A stretch of 17,153 bases of DNA from Verrucomicrobiales bacterium (GTDB lineage Bacteria > Verrucomicrobiota > Verrucomicrobiia > Verrucomicrobiales > DEV007), in contig SLGN01000258.1 of the NCBI GenBank assembly GCA_007123695.1, forward strand, positions 1-17,153, given 5' to 3'. The notes under the pieces are model-generated. The model searched no databases. It was given only the letters and a program-made list of their open reading frames with translations, and had not been told where the DNA came from. Every line of letters starts with the position of its first letter. Position 1 is the first letter of the stretch. Positions 1 to 8,946 of the stretch are shown one piece after another. The position numbers were made by a program, and so were the translations under genes.

Positions 1-177
1 CACAAGGGCGAGAAGGGCAAGATCCTCCAGGTCTTCCCTGAAAAGTCTCAGGTGCTGGTGGAGGGGGTGCGAATGATCAAGAAGCACGCCAAGCCGACCC
101 AGGACCGCCCCGAAGGCGGCATCGTCGAAAAGGAAGGGCCCATTCACATCTCCAACGTGAAGCTCGCCGCGAAGTAA
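1..177 (+). CDS. rplX: 50S ribosomal protein L24, C-terminal part
   Basis: The 5' end of this gene lies outside the window. What remains is the last 58 codons, ending in TAA. L24 binds 23S rRNA early and helps nucleate 50S assembly. The fragment starts inside the KOW-type segment ([20 protein letters not shown]) and continues with [12 protein letters not shown] and [17 protein letters not shown], which are the usual L24 signatures after the KOW turn. It sits directly upstream of rplE, the conserved L24-L5 order of the spc operon. I see nothing abnormal in the visible part. Confidence 0.95.
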   Translation, partial: HKGEKGKILQVFPEKSQVLVEGVRMIKKHAKPTQDRPEGGIVEKEGPIHISNVKLAAK

Positions 178-205
178 CCCAAACCGAGAGGATCCCTATC
201 ACCCC

Positions 206-763
206 ATGGAACCCGCCCTCAAGAGTCTCTACAAGGAAAAGGCCGTGCCTGCCCTCAAGGAGAAGTTCGCCTACGGCAACCCCCACTGCGTCCCGACCGT
301 GGAGAAGGTTGTCCTAAACGTCGGATTCGGCAAAGCCGAGGACCGCAAGGCCGCCGCCGAGGCAGTCATCGAGGATCTCGGCAAGATCACCGGCCAGCGT
401 GCCGTGGCGACGAAGGCCCGCCAGGCCATTTCCAACTTCAAGCTCCGCACCGGCGACACCATCGGCGCCCGCGTGACTCTCCGCGGAGCCCGGATGTGGG
501 AATTCCTCGACCGTTTCATCAACGTCGCCGCCCCCACCATCCGCGACTTCCGCGGTCTCCCTTCGAAATCCTTCGACGGGCGGGGCAACTACACCTGCGG
601 CATTTCCGACCACACCATCTTTCCGGAGATCGAACTCGACAAAGTTAGCCGTACCATCGGCTTCGACCTCACCATCGTCACCACCGCGAACACCGACGAA
701 GAAGCCCGCGAGCTTCTCGCCCTCCTCGGAATGCCCTTCCGCAAGTCCGGCTCCGCCGCCTGA
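206..763 (+). CDS. rplE: 50S ribosomal protein L5
   Basis: A 185-residue protein of normal L5 length (about 180). L5 binds 5S rRNA and forms part of the central protuberance. Recognisable segments are the N-terminal LKSLYKEKAVPALKEKF, then TVEKVVLNVGFGKA, ITGQRAVATKARQAISNFKLR (first 20 residues of that block are typical of L5), and the C-terminal IGFDLTIVTTANTDEEARELL. A GAGAGG stretch lies about 15 nt before the ATG, which is too far for a standard Shine-Dalgarno. The next gene downstream is rpsH, 40 nt away. Most bacteria have rpsN (S14) in that gap; here there is no room for it. Confidence 0.97.
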   Translation: MEPALKSLYKEKAVPALKEKFAYGNPHCVPTVEKVVLNVGFGKAEDRKAAAEAVIEDLGKITGQRAVATKARQAISNFKLRTGDTIGARVTLRGARMWEFLDRFINVAAPTIRDFRGLPSKSFDGRGNYTCGISDHTIFPEIELDKVSRTIGFDLTIVTTANTDEEARELLALLGMPFRKSGSAA

Positions 764-803
764 TCCGAATCCAACCCGAAACTGCCCAACCGAACCGGTA
801 ACC

Positions 804-1202
804 ATGGCCGCGCTCACCGACCCCATCTCCGACTTTCTCGCGCGTTTCAAAAACGCCAGCCGAGCCCACAAGGAGGATTTCTCCGCACCTTACTCGAAGG
901 TCAAGGAGGAGATTGCCCGCATCCTCAAGGAGGAAGGCTACCTCTGGTCCTACGAAAAAGTTGGCGAAGGCGTCAAGGCCGAGCTCCGCGCCAAGCCGCG
1001 CTATGCCGGGTCCACTCCCGCTCTCAAGGATCTCAAGCGCGTCAGCCGGCCCGGTCTTCGTCGCTACGTGGGATGCGACGAGATTCCCAAGGTGCTTGGC
1101 GGGATGGGGATCGCCATCGTTTCCACTTCGCGCGGCATCATGGCGGGACACACCGCGCGCAAGCACAACCTAGGCGGCGAGCTTCTCGCCTTCGTCTGGT
1201 AA
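804..1202 (+). CDS. rpsH: 30S ribosomal protein S8
   Basis: A 132-residue S8, the normal length. S8 binds the central domain of 16S rRNA and in many bacteria also represses the spc operon. The N-terminal DPISDFLARFKNASRAHK and the C-terminal signature VSTSRGIMAGHTARKHNLGG are both intact. The ATG is preceded by an A/C-rich leader (CCCAACCGAACCGGTAACC) with no Shine-Dalgarno motif. It lies directly after rplE because rpsN is absent, and 43 nt before rplF. Confidence 0.97.
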   Translation: MAALTDPISDFLARFKNASRAHKEDFSAPYSKVKEEIARILKEEGYLWSYEKVGEGVKAELRAKPRYAGSTPALKDLKRVSRPGLRRYVGCDEIPKVLGGMGIAIVSTSRGIMAGHTARKHNLGGELLAFVW

Positions 1203-1245
1203 TTCCTTCATCAGGTTCCCCCGCAACCGCAATATCCAGCAAGCC

Positions 1246-1788
1246 ATGTCGCGTATTGGAAAAAAACAGATCGTCCTTCCGGACAAAGTGGAGTTCGAGC
1301 TTCGCAACGGTTCCGAGGTTTCGGTAAAGGGTCCCAAGGGCCAACTTAGCTTCAACCTGCCCGCAGGACTCTCCGTCGAGCGCGACGGGGCCAACCTAGC
1401 CGTCGTCCGCGAATCCGAGGAGCGCGAGGTCCGAGCCATGCATGGCACTGCCCGCAGCCTGGTCGCGAACATGGTCGAAGGAGTTGTCAGCGGTTTCACC
1501 AAGGAACTCGAAATCATCGGCGTCGGCTTCCGTGCCGCAGTCAAGGGCAAGGCCCTCGATTTGAGCCTCGGCTTCTCTCACCCCGTCCTCCACCCCATCC
1601 CCGAGGGAATCACAGTCACCGTCGAGGGCAACACCAACATCAAGGTGGAGGGGATCGACAAGCAGCTCGTCGGCCAGTTCGCCGCCGACGTCCGCTCCTA
1701 CTACCCGCCCGAGCCCTACAAGGGCAAGGGCGTGCGCTACAAGGGCGAGCGTGTCCGCCGCAAGCAGGGCAAGAGCGTCAAGCGATAG
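1246..1788 (+). CDS. rplF: 50S ribosomal protein L6
   Basis: A 180-residue L6 of normal length with its two duplicated alpha/beta domains. L6 sits near the factor-binding site and the sarcin-ricin loop. [12 protein letters not shown] opens the protein. [20 protein letters not shown] (residues about 91-110) starts the second domain, and [15 protein letters not shown] (about 154-168) is the L6 signature for rRNA contact. No Shine-Dalgarno motif is visible before the ATG. rplR follows 26 nt downstream. Confidence 0.97.
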   Translation: MSRIGKKQIVLPDKVEFELRNGSEVSVKGPKGQLSFNLPAGLSVERDGANLAVVRESEEREVRAMHGTARSLVANMVEGVVSGFTKELEIIGVGFRAAVKGKALDLSLGFSHPVLHPIPEGITVTVEGNTNIKVEGIDKQLVGQFAADVRSYYPPEPYKGKGVRYKGERVRRKQGKSVKR

Positions 1789-1814
1789 TCTTTTCCAAGG
1801 AACCTCCCAAGTCA

Positions 1815-2171
1815 ATGAGCCTCCACATCCGCAAACAGGCCCGCGCCAAGGTGCGCCGTCGCATCCGGAAAAAGATTTCCGGCACCGCAGCCCGGCCCCG
1901 TCTCGCCGTCCACATCTCCAACCAGAACGTCTACGCCCAGGTCATCGACGACGAGACCGGGCGGACGCTCGTGGCCGCGTCCACCCTCGAGAAGTCCGTC
2001 GACGCGAAAGGCTCCAACCAGGAGTCCGCAGCCAAGGTCGGCGAGGCCGTCGCGAAAAAGGCGAAGGCCGCCGAAATCGGGACCGTCGTTTTCGACCGGG
2101 GCGGCTTCCAATACCACGGCAAGGTCAAGGCACTCGCCGATGCCGCCCGCGAGGCCGGGCTCAACTTCTGA
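1815..2171 (+). CDS. rplR: 50S ribosomal protein L18
   Basis: A 118-residue L18, the normal length. L18 binds 5S rRNA with L5 in the central protuberance. The basic N-terminus ([19 protein letters not shown]), [20 protein letters not shown] and the C-terminal [20 protein letters not shown] are typical. AAGGAA lies about 12 nt before the ATG, so at best a weak Shine-Dalgarno. The stop codon is 10 nt before the rpsE start, so the two genes are probably translationally coupled. Confidence 0.97.
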   Translation: MSLHIRKQARAKVRRRIRKKISGTAARPRLAVHISNQNVYAQVIDDETGRTLVAASTLEKSVDAKGSNQESAAKVGEAVAKKAKAAEIGTVVFDRGGFQYHGKVKALADAAREAGLNF

Positions 2172-2181
2172 TCATCGATCT

Positions 2182-2937
2182 ATGAGCGACGAAAACACCA
2201 AAGAACCCTCGCCCGAAGAAAACGTCGAGGCATCCGATCCCGCCGCCGCGCCTGCGGCTGCCGCTGCGCCCGAGGACGCGTCGCCTGCGCAGCAGGCGCA
2301 GGGTGCCCCGGTGGCTGAAGGGGCGCCTGCCGCTACGGCGAGCGAACCCGCCGCCGATGAAGGCCCCGCCTCCGGCGAGGCCGCCCGGTTCGACAAGCTG
2401 AAGAAGGCCGAGGAGATTCTTAGGGCGAGTTCGCCTGAAACCGCCCGTGAGATGGACGAAAATGCCTTCGAAAAGGTCGTCCACATCAACCGATGTTCCA
2501 AGGTGGTCAAAGGCGGTCGTCGTTTCAGCTTCAGCGCCCTCGTGGTTAGCGGCGACCGGGGCGGTCGCGTCGGCTTCGGGTTCGGGAAGGCCCAGGAGGT
2601 CTCCGAATGCATCAAGAAGTCGAGCGAGGCATCCAAGAAGCAGATGATGTCCGTGAACATCACCCACAACACGATTCCCCATCCCGTCGTTGGCGAGCAT
2701 GGCGGTGCGAGGGTTCTCCTTTTTCCCGCATCCCCCGGCACCGGCCTCATCGCCGGCGGCGGCGTCCGCGCTGTCGTCGAGGCCGCCGGAATCAAGGATG
2801 TCCTCGCCAAATCGATGGGTTCCAACAACCCGGCCAACGTCGTCAAGGCGACGATCAAGGCCCTCGGCGAACTCCGCAGCAAGGAGCAGATCTACTCGCT
2901 CCGCGGCAAGCGCCTTCCTGACCGGAAGGCGATCTGA
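2182..2937 (+). CDS. rpsE: 30S ribosomal protein S5 with long Ala/Pro/Glu-rich N-terminal extension
   Basis: S5 acts in decoding accuracy and mRNA unwinding at the 30S entry site. The core starts near residue 95 with [20 protein letters not shown], followed by [19 protein letters not shown] and then [20 protein letters not shown], all intact. The protein is 251 residues against about 165 normally. The extra 85 or so residues are Ala, Pro, Glu and Ser, low in complexity and probably disordered, ending in a helical [15 protein letters not shown] stretch. I start at the ATG 10 nt after the rplR stop. An internal ATG at 2452 would give a 161-residue S5 of normal length, but would leave a 280-nt open, uninterrupted stretch in a tightly packed operon. 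No Shine-Dalgarno motif precedes either ATG. rpmD (L30), normally next, is missing. Confidence 0.95.
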   Translation: MSDENTKEPSPEENVEASDPAAAPAAAAAPEDASPAQQAQGAPVAEGAPAATASEPAADEGPASGEAARFDKLKKAEEILRASSPETAREMDENAFEKVVHINRCSKVVKGGRRFSFSALVVSGDRGGRVGFGFGKAQEVSECIKKSSEASKKQMMSVNITHNTIPHPVVGEHGGARVLLFPASPGTGLIAGGGVRAVVEAAGIKDVLAKSMGSNNPANVVKATIKALGELRSKEQIYSLRGKRLPDRKAI

Positions 2938-2987
2938 TCCCCGGCGAACCGACCGCATCCCATCCTCCCACTCTGACGAGACGACCC

Positions 2988-3437
2988 ATGAAACTTCACG
3001 AACTGAAACCCAACCCCGGAGCCAAGCACCGCCGCCGCCGCGTCGGGCGCGGAGAGAGTTCCGGCCTCGGAAAGACCTCCGGCAAGGGGCACAAGGGCCA
3101 GAAGGCCCGGGCCGGTGCATCCATCCGGCCAGGATTCGAGGGCGGCCAGATGCCTCTAGCCCGGCGTCTTCCGAAAAAAGGCTTCAACAACGCACGCTTC
3201 AAGACACGCTACGCCGTCGTGAACCTTTCCACTCTAGAGGCCAAGTTCGCCGACGGCGACGAGGTCAGCGAGGCCACCCTGCGGGCCGCCGGGCTCGTCA
3301 AGGGCGTTTGGGACGGAGTGAAGGTCCTTGGCAACGGCGACCTCACCCGCAAGCTCACCATCAAGGTCGATAAAGTCTCCGCCGCAGCACGCGATAAGGT
3401 CGAGAAGGCGGGCGGAAGCGTGGCCGAGGCGTCCTGA
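2988..3437 (+). CDS. rplO: 50S ribosomal protein L15
   Basis: A 149-residue L15 of normal length, a late-assembling 50S protein with a long basic N-terminal extension that threads into 23S r[43 protein letters not shown] (residues about 20-38) and [17 protein letters not shown] (about 50-66) are the standard L15 elements. It follows rpsE by 50 nt, a gap too small for rpmD. It precedes secY, as in almost all bacteria. Confidence 0.97.
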   Translation: MKLHELKPNPGAKHRRRRVGRGESSGLGKTSGKGHKGQKARAGASIRPGFEGGQMPLARRLPKKGFNNARFKTRYAVVNLSTLEAKFADGDEVSEATLRAAGLVKGVWDGVKVLGNGDLTRKLTIKVDKVSAAARDKVEKAGGSVAEAS

Positions 3438-3443
3438 ACCGAG

Positions 3444-3461
3444 GGCGGTCGAATTGCCGCC
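3444..3461 (+). other. Short hairpin between rplO and secY
   Basis: GGCGGT, a 6-nt loop CGAATT, then GCCGCC form a 6-bp stem (one G-T wobble) in the 95-nt gap after rplO. No T-tract follows, so it is not a standard terminator. It could attenuate or protect mRNA ends between L15 and SecY. Its function is unknown, and a 6-bp stem can occur by chance in GC-rich DNA. Confidence 0.3.
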
Positions 3462-3532
3462 GCCGCATTCCCGCTCCGAACCGGCGAGCGATACCCTAGA
3501 GACTCCCAGCACCCAGCGACCGAGCCCAACCG

Positions 3533-5038
<1,506 letters not shown>

Positions 5039-5055
5039 TGCCGGGATTTCCGGGC

Positions 5056-5061
5056 AGGTGG
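5056..5061 (+). promoter_or_regulatory. Shine-Dalgarno of map
   Basis: AGGTGG lies 9 nt before the ATG at 5071. It is one of the few recognisable Shine-Dalgarno sites in the window. It decides the map start in favour of 5071 over the ATG at 5038 that overlaps the secY stop. Confidence 0.55.
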
Positions 5062-5070
5062 TTGTCCCTC

Positions 5071-5886
5071 ATGGCCAAGAGAAAGTCGAGGATCCAGCTT
5101 CGCAGCGGCGCCGAACTCGACGCGCTGCGCGAAGCCGGGGCCACCGCCGCCGAAATCCTTGCCCGCACCTGCGAGCTGGTGCGCCCCGGGGCCACCACCG
5201 GCGAGATCGACCGCTCCGCTGCGGATCTGATCGCTGAGCGCTCCTGCACCAGCGCCTTTTTGGGCTACCGGGGCTTTCCGGGGAACATTTGCATTTCGGT
5301 GAACGAAGAGGTGGTGCATGGAATCGGAGGGCCTCGCGAGATTTTGGAAGGCGACATTGTCAAGATCGACGTCGGCATCCTCACCAAGGCGGGTTGGGTC
5401 GGCGACAATGCCAAGTCTGTCGCCGCCGGAAACATGCCCGAGAGCGCCATCCCCCTGCTCTCAGCGACCGAAGCCTCGCTCTATGCGGCGATCGACCACG
5501 CCAGGGAGGGCGAACTGCTCTCGCGGGTGTGTTCCGCCGTCGAGGAGCATGTCGCCGCGTTCGGCTTCACCGTCGTCAAGCAGTTCGTCGGGCATGGTGT
5601 CGGTCGCAAGCTGCACGAGGAACCCCAGGTGCCGAATTACTGGGATCCCGCCGAAATGACGCGGCGGCGCTTCAAAAACCCGCGGCTCCAGGCCGGCATG
5701 GTGCTCGCCATCGAGCCCATGGTCAACGGAGGCGTCGAGGATGTGCGCATCCTCGGGGACAAGTGGACCGTCGTCACCGACGACGGAGCGCTTTCCTCGC
5801 ACTTCGAGCACATGGTCCTCGTCACCGACGGCGATCCTGAAATCCTAACCCCCCGCCCGCGCAGCTTCCCCGAGACGGTCGCTTGA
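5071..5886 (+). CDS. map: Methionine aminopeptidase, type I
   Basis: A 271-residue cytosolic dinuclear metallo-aminopeptidase that removes the initiator Met from nascent proteins. All family metal and catalytic residues are visible: His83 (VVHGI), Asp100 (KIDVG), Asp112 (GDNAKS), His175 and His182 ([12 protein letters not shown]), Glu215 (AIEPM) and Glu246 (FEHM). One extra residue lies between the two metal Asps compared with the E. coli enzyme. I start at 5071, where [10 protein letters not shown] follows a good Shine-Dalgarno. The frame is open back to 5035, and the ATG at 5038 overlaps the secY stop, so a coupled 282-residue form is possible. secY-map adjacency is common, though adk normally lies between them and infA normally follows. 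Confidence 0.95.
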   Translation: MAKRKSRIQLRSGAELDALREAGATAAEILARTCELVRPGATTGEIDRSAADLIAERSCTSAFLGYRGFPGNICISVNEEVVHGIGGPREILEGDIVKIDVGILTKAGWVGDNAKSVAAGNMPESAIPLLSATEASLYAAIDHAREGELLSRVCSAVEEHVAAFGFTVVKQFVGHGVGRKLHEEPQVPNYWDPAEMTRRRFKNPRLQAGMVLAIEPMVNGGVEDVRILGDKWTVVTDDGALSSHFEHMVLVTDGDPEILTPRPRSFPETVA

Positions 5887-5910
5887 AGCCCGAAACTGCA
5901 GCCCGGAGAT

Positions 5911-5978
5911 CATTTTTTTTGTAAAATCTCCCGAATCGGACAAAGAGCGGTTGCGGGAACCGAAAATTGTAGTAAACA
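5911..5978 (+). promoter_or_regulatory. Possible promoter region upstream of rpmJ
   Basis: This is the only AT-rich stretch in the ribosomal cluster: eight T residues, then TAAAAT (5922-5927), a 5/6 match to a -10 box but without a convincing -35 box. A second, weaker pair is TTGCGG (5951-5956), 16 nt, then TAAACA. The location, in the largest gap of the cluster before rpmJ-rpsM-rpsK-rpsD, supports an alpha-operon promoter. The exact boxes are uncertain. Confidence 0.35.
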
Positions 5979-5988
5979 TTCACCCCCC

Positions 5989-6098
5989 GCGCCGAAAACC
6001 CGGCGCATCGTCCCGTGATTCGGATTCCGCTCCGTCGGAGCCCATCTTCGAGATTGAGGTTATTCCCTGCGAACGCGCCTCGATATCGCTCCGAGCGA
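5989..6098 (+). promoter_or_regulatory. Structured leader before rpmJ (three short hairpins)
   Basis: The 235-nt gap 5887-6121 has no credible gene: the open frame through it is not an IF-1 or any protein I recognise. It holds three short perfect inverted repeats. The first is GCGCCG, 6-nt loop, CGGCGC (5989-6006). The second is GCTCC, 3-nt loop, GGAGC (6029-6041). The third is TCGCT, 3-nt loop, AGCGA (6086-6098). A structured leader here is the right place for feedback by S4 or another r-protein on rpmJ-rpsM-rpsK-rpsD. I cannot match it to a known leader family. Confidence 0.35.
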
Positions 6099-6121
6099 CG
6101 AACCTCCCTCCCATCACTTCC

Positions 6122-6235
6122 ATGAAAGTCAGGCCATCCGTGAAACGCCTCTGCAGCGAGTGCCGCATCATCAAGCGGCACGGGGTTCTCCGCGTCATCT
6201 GCACCAATCCCCGTCACAAGCAGCGGCAGGGCTGA
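6122..6235 (+). CDS. rpmJ: 50S ribosomal protein L36 (zinc-binding form)
   Basis: A 37-residue L36, the normal length, starting [20 protein letters not shown]. The four zinc ligands of the C+ form are visible: Cys11, Cys14, Cys27 and His32. L36 binds 23S rRNA late in 50S assembly. The reading frame is open further upstream, but the conserved MKVR start fixes the ATG at 6122. It opens the rpmJ-rpsM-rpsK-rpsD block. infA, often just before rpmJ, is not present. No Shine-Dalgarno motif precedes it. Confidence 0.96.
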   Translation: MKVRPSVKRLCSECRIIKRHGVLRVICTNPRHKQRQG

Positions 6236-6266
6236 ACGATTTTCCAACCAACTCCGCTCCACCACT

Positions 6267-6638
6267 ATGGCACGTCTCCTCGGGGTCGAAATCCCCAACG
6301 ACAAACGGATCGAGGCATCCCTGCCCTATATCTTCGGCATCGGTCGCACCACTGCGTCGAAGATTCTTGAGGAGGCGGGCATCGACCCCAGTCTCCGTAC
6401 CGGAGAACTCAGCGACGAACAGCTCGCCCGTATCGCCAACGCCATCACGGGCGGCGGCGTCATGATCGAGGGCGATTTGCGCCGCGAGCTTCAAGGCCAT
6501 CTCAAGCGCATCACCTCGATCAACTGCTACCGCGGCCTCCGCCACCGCCGCGGTCTCCCCGTCCGCGGGCAGCGCACCTCAACCAACGCCCGCACCCGCA
6601 AGGGCAAGCGCAAGACCGTCGGCGTGATTCGCAAATAA
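6267..6638 (+). CDS. rpsM: 30S ribosomal protein S13
   Basis: A 123-residue S13 of normal length, located in the 30S head and contacting the 50S (bridge B1). The N-terminal [20 protein letters not shown], the helix-two-turn-helix [18 protein letters not shown], and the basic tail [20 protein letters not shown] followed by ARTRKGKRK are all present. The leader CCAACCAACTCCGCTCCACC has no Shine-Dalgarno motif. rpsK begins 19 nt after the stop. Confidence 0.97.
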   Translation: MARLLGVEIPNDKRIEASLPYIFGIGRTTASKILEEAGIDPSLRTGELSDEQLARIANAITGGGVMIEGDLRRELQGHLKRITSINCYRGLRHRRGLPVRGQRTSTNARTRKGKRKTVGVIRK

Positions 6639-6657
6639 CTTTTTCCTGCAAACGAAT

Positions 6658-7224
6658 ATGGCAGAAGAGACCGAACCCGCCGCTACCTCAGCGCCCGCCG
6701 AGGCACCCGCCGCACCCGCCGCACCCGCCGCCGAAGCGCCTCAAGCAGATGCTTCCGCCGCCGAGGCTCCCCGCAAGGAGAAAGAGCGCCCTCGCACCGC
6801 CGAGGACATCTTCCTTGAGATGGAGAGCGCCGAAGGCGTCGAAAAGCCCAAGATTCTCAAGGCCAAGGGTAGCAAGAATGTCCACTCCGGGGTCGTGCAC
6901 GTTTCCGCCACCTTCAACAACACCATCGTCTCCGTCAGCGATGCGAGTGGGAACGTGATCGGCTGGTCCAGTTCCGGCAAGATGGGCTTCCGCGGATCGC
7001 GCAAGAGCACCGCCTACGCCGCTCAGCTCGTCGCGCAGGACGCCTGCCGGCAAGCCATGTCCCACGGGCTCAAGTCTGCCGAGGTCCGCGTCAAGGGGCC
7101 TGGATCGGGTCGGGAGTCGGCTGTGCGCGCCGTGCAGGGGCTCGGCATCGACGTGGTCAAGATCCGCGACGTCACGCCTGTCCCCCACAACGGTTGCCGC
7201 CCCAAGAAGGCTCGCCGCGTCTGA
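6658..7224 (+). CDS. rpsK: 30S ribosomal protein S11 with Ala/Pro/Glu-rich N-terminal extension
   Basis: S11 sits on the 30S platform near the mRNA exit. The core begins near residue 65. It shows [60 protein letters not shown] and the C-terminal [18 protein letters not shown], all intact. The protein is 188 residues against about 129 normally. The first 60 or so are Ala/Pro/Glu-rich, then charged ([19 protein letters not shown]). An internal ATG at 6820 would give a near-normal 134-residue S11. I prefer 6658 because it lies 19 nt after rpsM and the frame is open and coding-like throughout. The composition resembles the extension on S5. Confidence 0.95.
   Translation: MAEETEPAATSAPAEAPAAPAAPAAEAPQADASAAEAPRKEKERPRTAEDIFLEMESAEGVEKPKILKAKGSKNVHSGVVHVSATFNNTIVSVSDASGNVIGWSSSGKMGFRGSRKSTAYAAQLVAQDACRQAMSHGLKSAEVRVKGPGSGRESAVRAVQGLGIDVVKIRDVTPVPHNGCRPKKARRV
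6703..6729 (+). repeat. Three tandem copies of a 9-bp unit inside rpsK
   Basis: GCACCCGCC occurs three times in a row, encoding Ala-Pro-Ala units in the N-terminal extension of S11. Replication slippage in such a unit would change the tail length in steps of three residues without breaking the frame. Confidence 0.9.
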
Positions 7225-7268
7225 TTCCGGCTCCCTTCGCTCTCCAACCCTTTCCGAATTTCTTTCCC

Positions 7269-7880
7269 ATGGCCAGATACACCGGACCCACCGACAAGAT
7301 CAGCCGTCGCTTCGGCGTCGCTCTCTTCGGCCCTTCCAAGGCCCTTGAGCGCCGTCCCTTCCCTCCGGGCCAGCACGGACAGCGCGGTGCCCGCCGCAAG
7401 CGCAGCGACTACGGCATCGCGCTCAACGAGAAGCAGAAGCTCCGGATGCAGTACGGCATCTTGGAGAAGCAGTTCCGTCGCTACTTCGCGGAAGCGCAAC
7501 GCCGCCGCGGCATCACCGGCGACACCCTCGTCCAACTCCTCGAGACGCGTCTTGACAACGTGGTCTACCGACTCGGCCTCGGGAACACGCGACGTGCCGC
7601 CCGTCAACTTGTTGGTCATGGGCATGTCAAGGTGAACGGTCGCCGCGTCGACATCCCTTCTTTCTGCGTCAAGCCCGGCGACGTGATCAGCGTGGTCGAG
7701 TCCCCGCGCTCCCAGCAGCTCGCCAACCGGGCTCTCGACCTCACTACGGCACGCCCCGTCATGGACTGGTTGAGCTTCGACAAGGACAAGCTCTCCGGCA
7801 CCATGAACCGGCTCCCCGAGGCCGACGAGATCGAGACGATGGTCAATGTGCAGTTGGTCGTCGAGCTCTACTCGCGCTAG
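7269..7880 (+). CDS. rpsD: 30S ribosomal protein S4
   Basis: A 203-residue S4 of normal length. S4 is a primary 16S rRNA binder, takes part in translational accuracy, and in many bacteria is the autoregulator of its operon. MARYTGPTDKISRRFGVALF is the zinc-free (C-) N-terminal form. LERRPFPPGQHGQRGARRKR follows. The S4 RNA-binding domain runs from about residue 93 (TRLDNVVYRLGLGNTRRAAR, then GHVKVNGRRVDIPS) to about 155. The frame is open upstream to 7194, overlapping rpsK, but MARYTGP is the conserved start. rpoA, which normally follows, is absent. Confidence 0.97.
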   Translation: MARYTGPTDKISRRFGVALFGPSKALERRPFPPGQHGQRGARRKRSDYGIALNEKQKLRMQYGILEKQFRRYFAEAQRRRGITGDTLVQLLETRLDNVVYRLGLGNTRRAARQLVGHGHVKVNGRRVDIPSFCVKPGDVISVVESPRSQQLANRALDLTTARPVMDWLSFDKDKLSGTMNRLPEADEIETMVNVQLVVELYSR

Positions 7881-7969
7881 CAGCCGGTTCAGCAGGGGGT
7901 GGGCCTGCCTAGCGCGTGTCGTCCACATTTTCCTTGTTGCGTGCCCCGGACGGGTGGAGACTCCCTTTG

Positions 7970-7985
7970 CGGATTTGAAAATCCG
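7970..7985 (+). terminator. Weak hairpin after rpsD
   Basis: CGGATT, a TGAA loop and AATCCG form a perfect 6-bp stem in the 153-nt gap between rpsD and the next gene. The following sequence (TATTCCTTCAG) is only mildly T-rich, so a factor-independent terminator is possible but weak. It lies about 90 nt after the rpsD stop. Confidence 0.35.
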
Positions 7986-8033
7986 TATTCCTTCAGTTTC
8001 ACCATTCTTCAGGTTCTGCTTCGCCCCCCCCCG

Positions 8034-8915
8034 ATGAATCCATCGCTCCCGCTTCGACTGCTTCTTCCCGCGCTTTTCGCCCTGTCCGCACTGGCTCCGC
8101 CGCTTGCGTCGGCCCAGGACGAGACCGTCGAGGAAAAGGCCCGCAAACTGATGGAGCGCTACAAGGCCGCGCTCGTCGTCGTGACCGCGAAGGGTTCGCT
8201 GAAGGCCAAGGCCGGGACCGAAACGCTGCCGGAGCGCGAGCAGCAGCGCCGCACGCTCGGCGTGACCATCGGCGACGACGGACTCGTCGTCGTTTCGAAT
8301 TCCGCCATCGACGCCAGCGTCGGCCTTGCTGGGCAGCAAGCCCAGCTCGACGACAAGGTCGTCACGATCGGTGCCGCCAGCACCGAATTCTCCGACGTCG
8401 AGATCAGCTACGGGGACACGACCCTGCTCCACGGTCGGGTTGTCCGGCAGGATGTCGAGGCCGACGTCGCCTTCATCCTGCCCGATCCCGCCGAGGTGAA
8501 GGCTCTCGGGAAAACCTTCGAAAAGGTCGATCTCTCCCAGTTCGCCGCTACGGCGGACGCCGCCGACCAAGTTGTCGGCCTCTCGCGCTCCTCCGCCGTC
8601 TACGGATACATGCCGACGCTGCTCATCGGCCGCATCACGGGGGTGTTCAAGGGCGACCGGACCTTTTTCGTGACCGACGCCGGCTCCGCCCAAGGAGTGC
8701 CCGTCTTCACCCTCGACGGCAAGCCGGTCGGCATGACCGTCGTCCGCATCATCGAGGGGCAGCCTTCCGGCGTGCTCGGCACGCTCTCGGCTGGTTCGAT
8801 CCAGGTCATGGCCAATCTCGCCCGCGAGGCCGCCAAGCCCCAGGGCGGCAGCGCCCCCGCCGCCGAGCCGACGGACGCGGCCGTTCCCGAAGCCGGCCTT
8901 GGGGAGCCGCAGTGA
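8034..8915 (+). CDS. Secreted HtrA/trypsin-fold protein lacking the catalytic His and Ser (probable pseudoprotease)
   Basis: A 293-residue protein with a clear signal peptide (residues 1-27, hydrophobic core LLLPALFALSALAPPLASA, cleavage near Ala-Gln), so periplasmic or outside the cell. The fold markers of HtrA-type S1 peptidases are in order: LGVTIGDDGLVVVSNSAID (75-93), DVEISYGDTTLLHGRVVRQD (121-140) then VEADVAF, and TDAGSAQGVPVFTLDGKPVG (214-233). Aligned to HtrA, the catalytic His position is Ala91 and the catalytic Ser position is Gln220; Asp144 is kept. No PDZ domain is visible; the end is an Ala/Pro-rich tail. I start at ATG 8034, just after a run of nine C, because upstream codons precede no sensible signal. 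Likely role is binding or scaffolding rather than proteolysis. The family call is by motif alignment by eye. Confidence 0.7.
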   Translation: MNPSLPLRLLLPALFALSALAPPLASAQDETVEEKARKLMERYKAALVVVTAKGSLKAKAGTETLPEREQQRRTLGVTIGDDGLVVVSNSAIDASVGLAGQQAQLDDKVVTIGAASTEFSDVEISYGDTTLLHGRVVRQDVEADVAFILPDPAEVKALGKTFEKVDLSQFAATADAADQVVGLSRSSAVYGYMPTLLIGRITGVFKGDRTFFVTDAGSAQGVPVFTLDGKPVGMTVVRIIEGQPSGVLGTLSAGSIQVMANLAREAAKPQGGSAPAAEPTDAAVPEAGLGEPQ

Positions 8916-8946
8916 CCGGCCGAGGCCCAGCCTCCGCGGAATCGGC

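Noticed and set aside
5951..6121. infA (IF-1) in the gap before rpmJ
   Set aside because: The open frame there shows none of the IF-1 sequence and runs straight into rpmJ without a stop. It is leader sequence.
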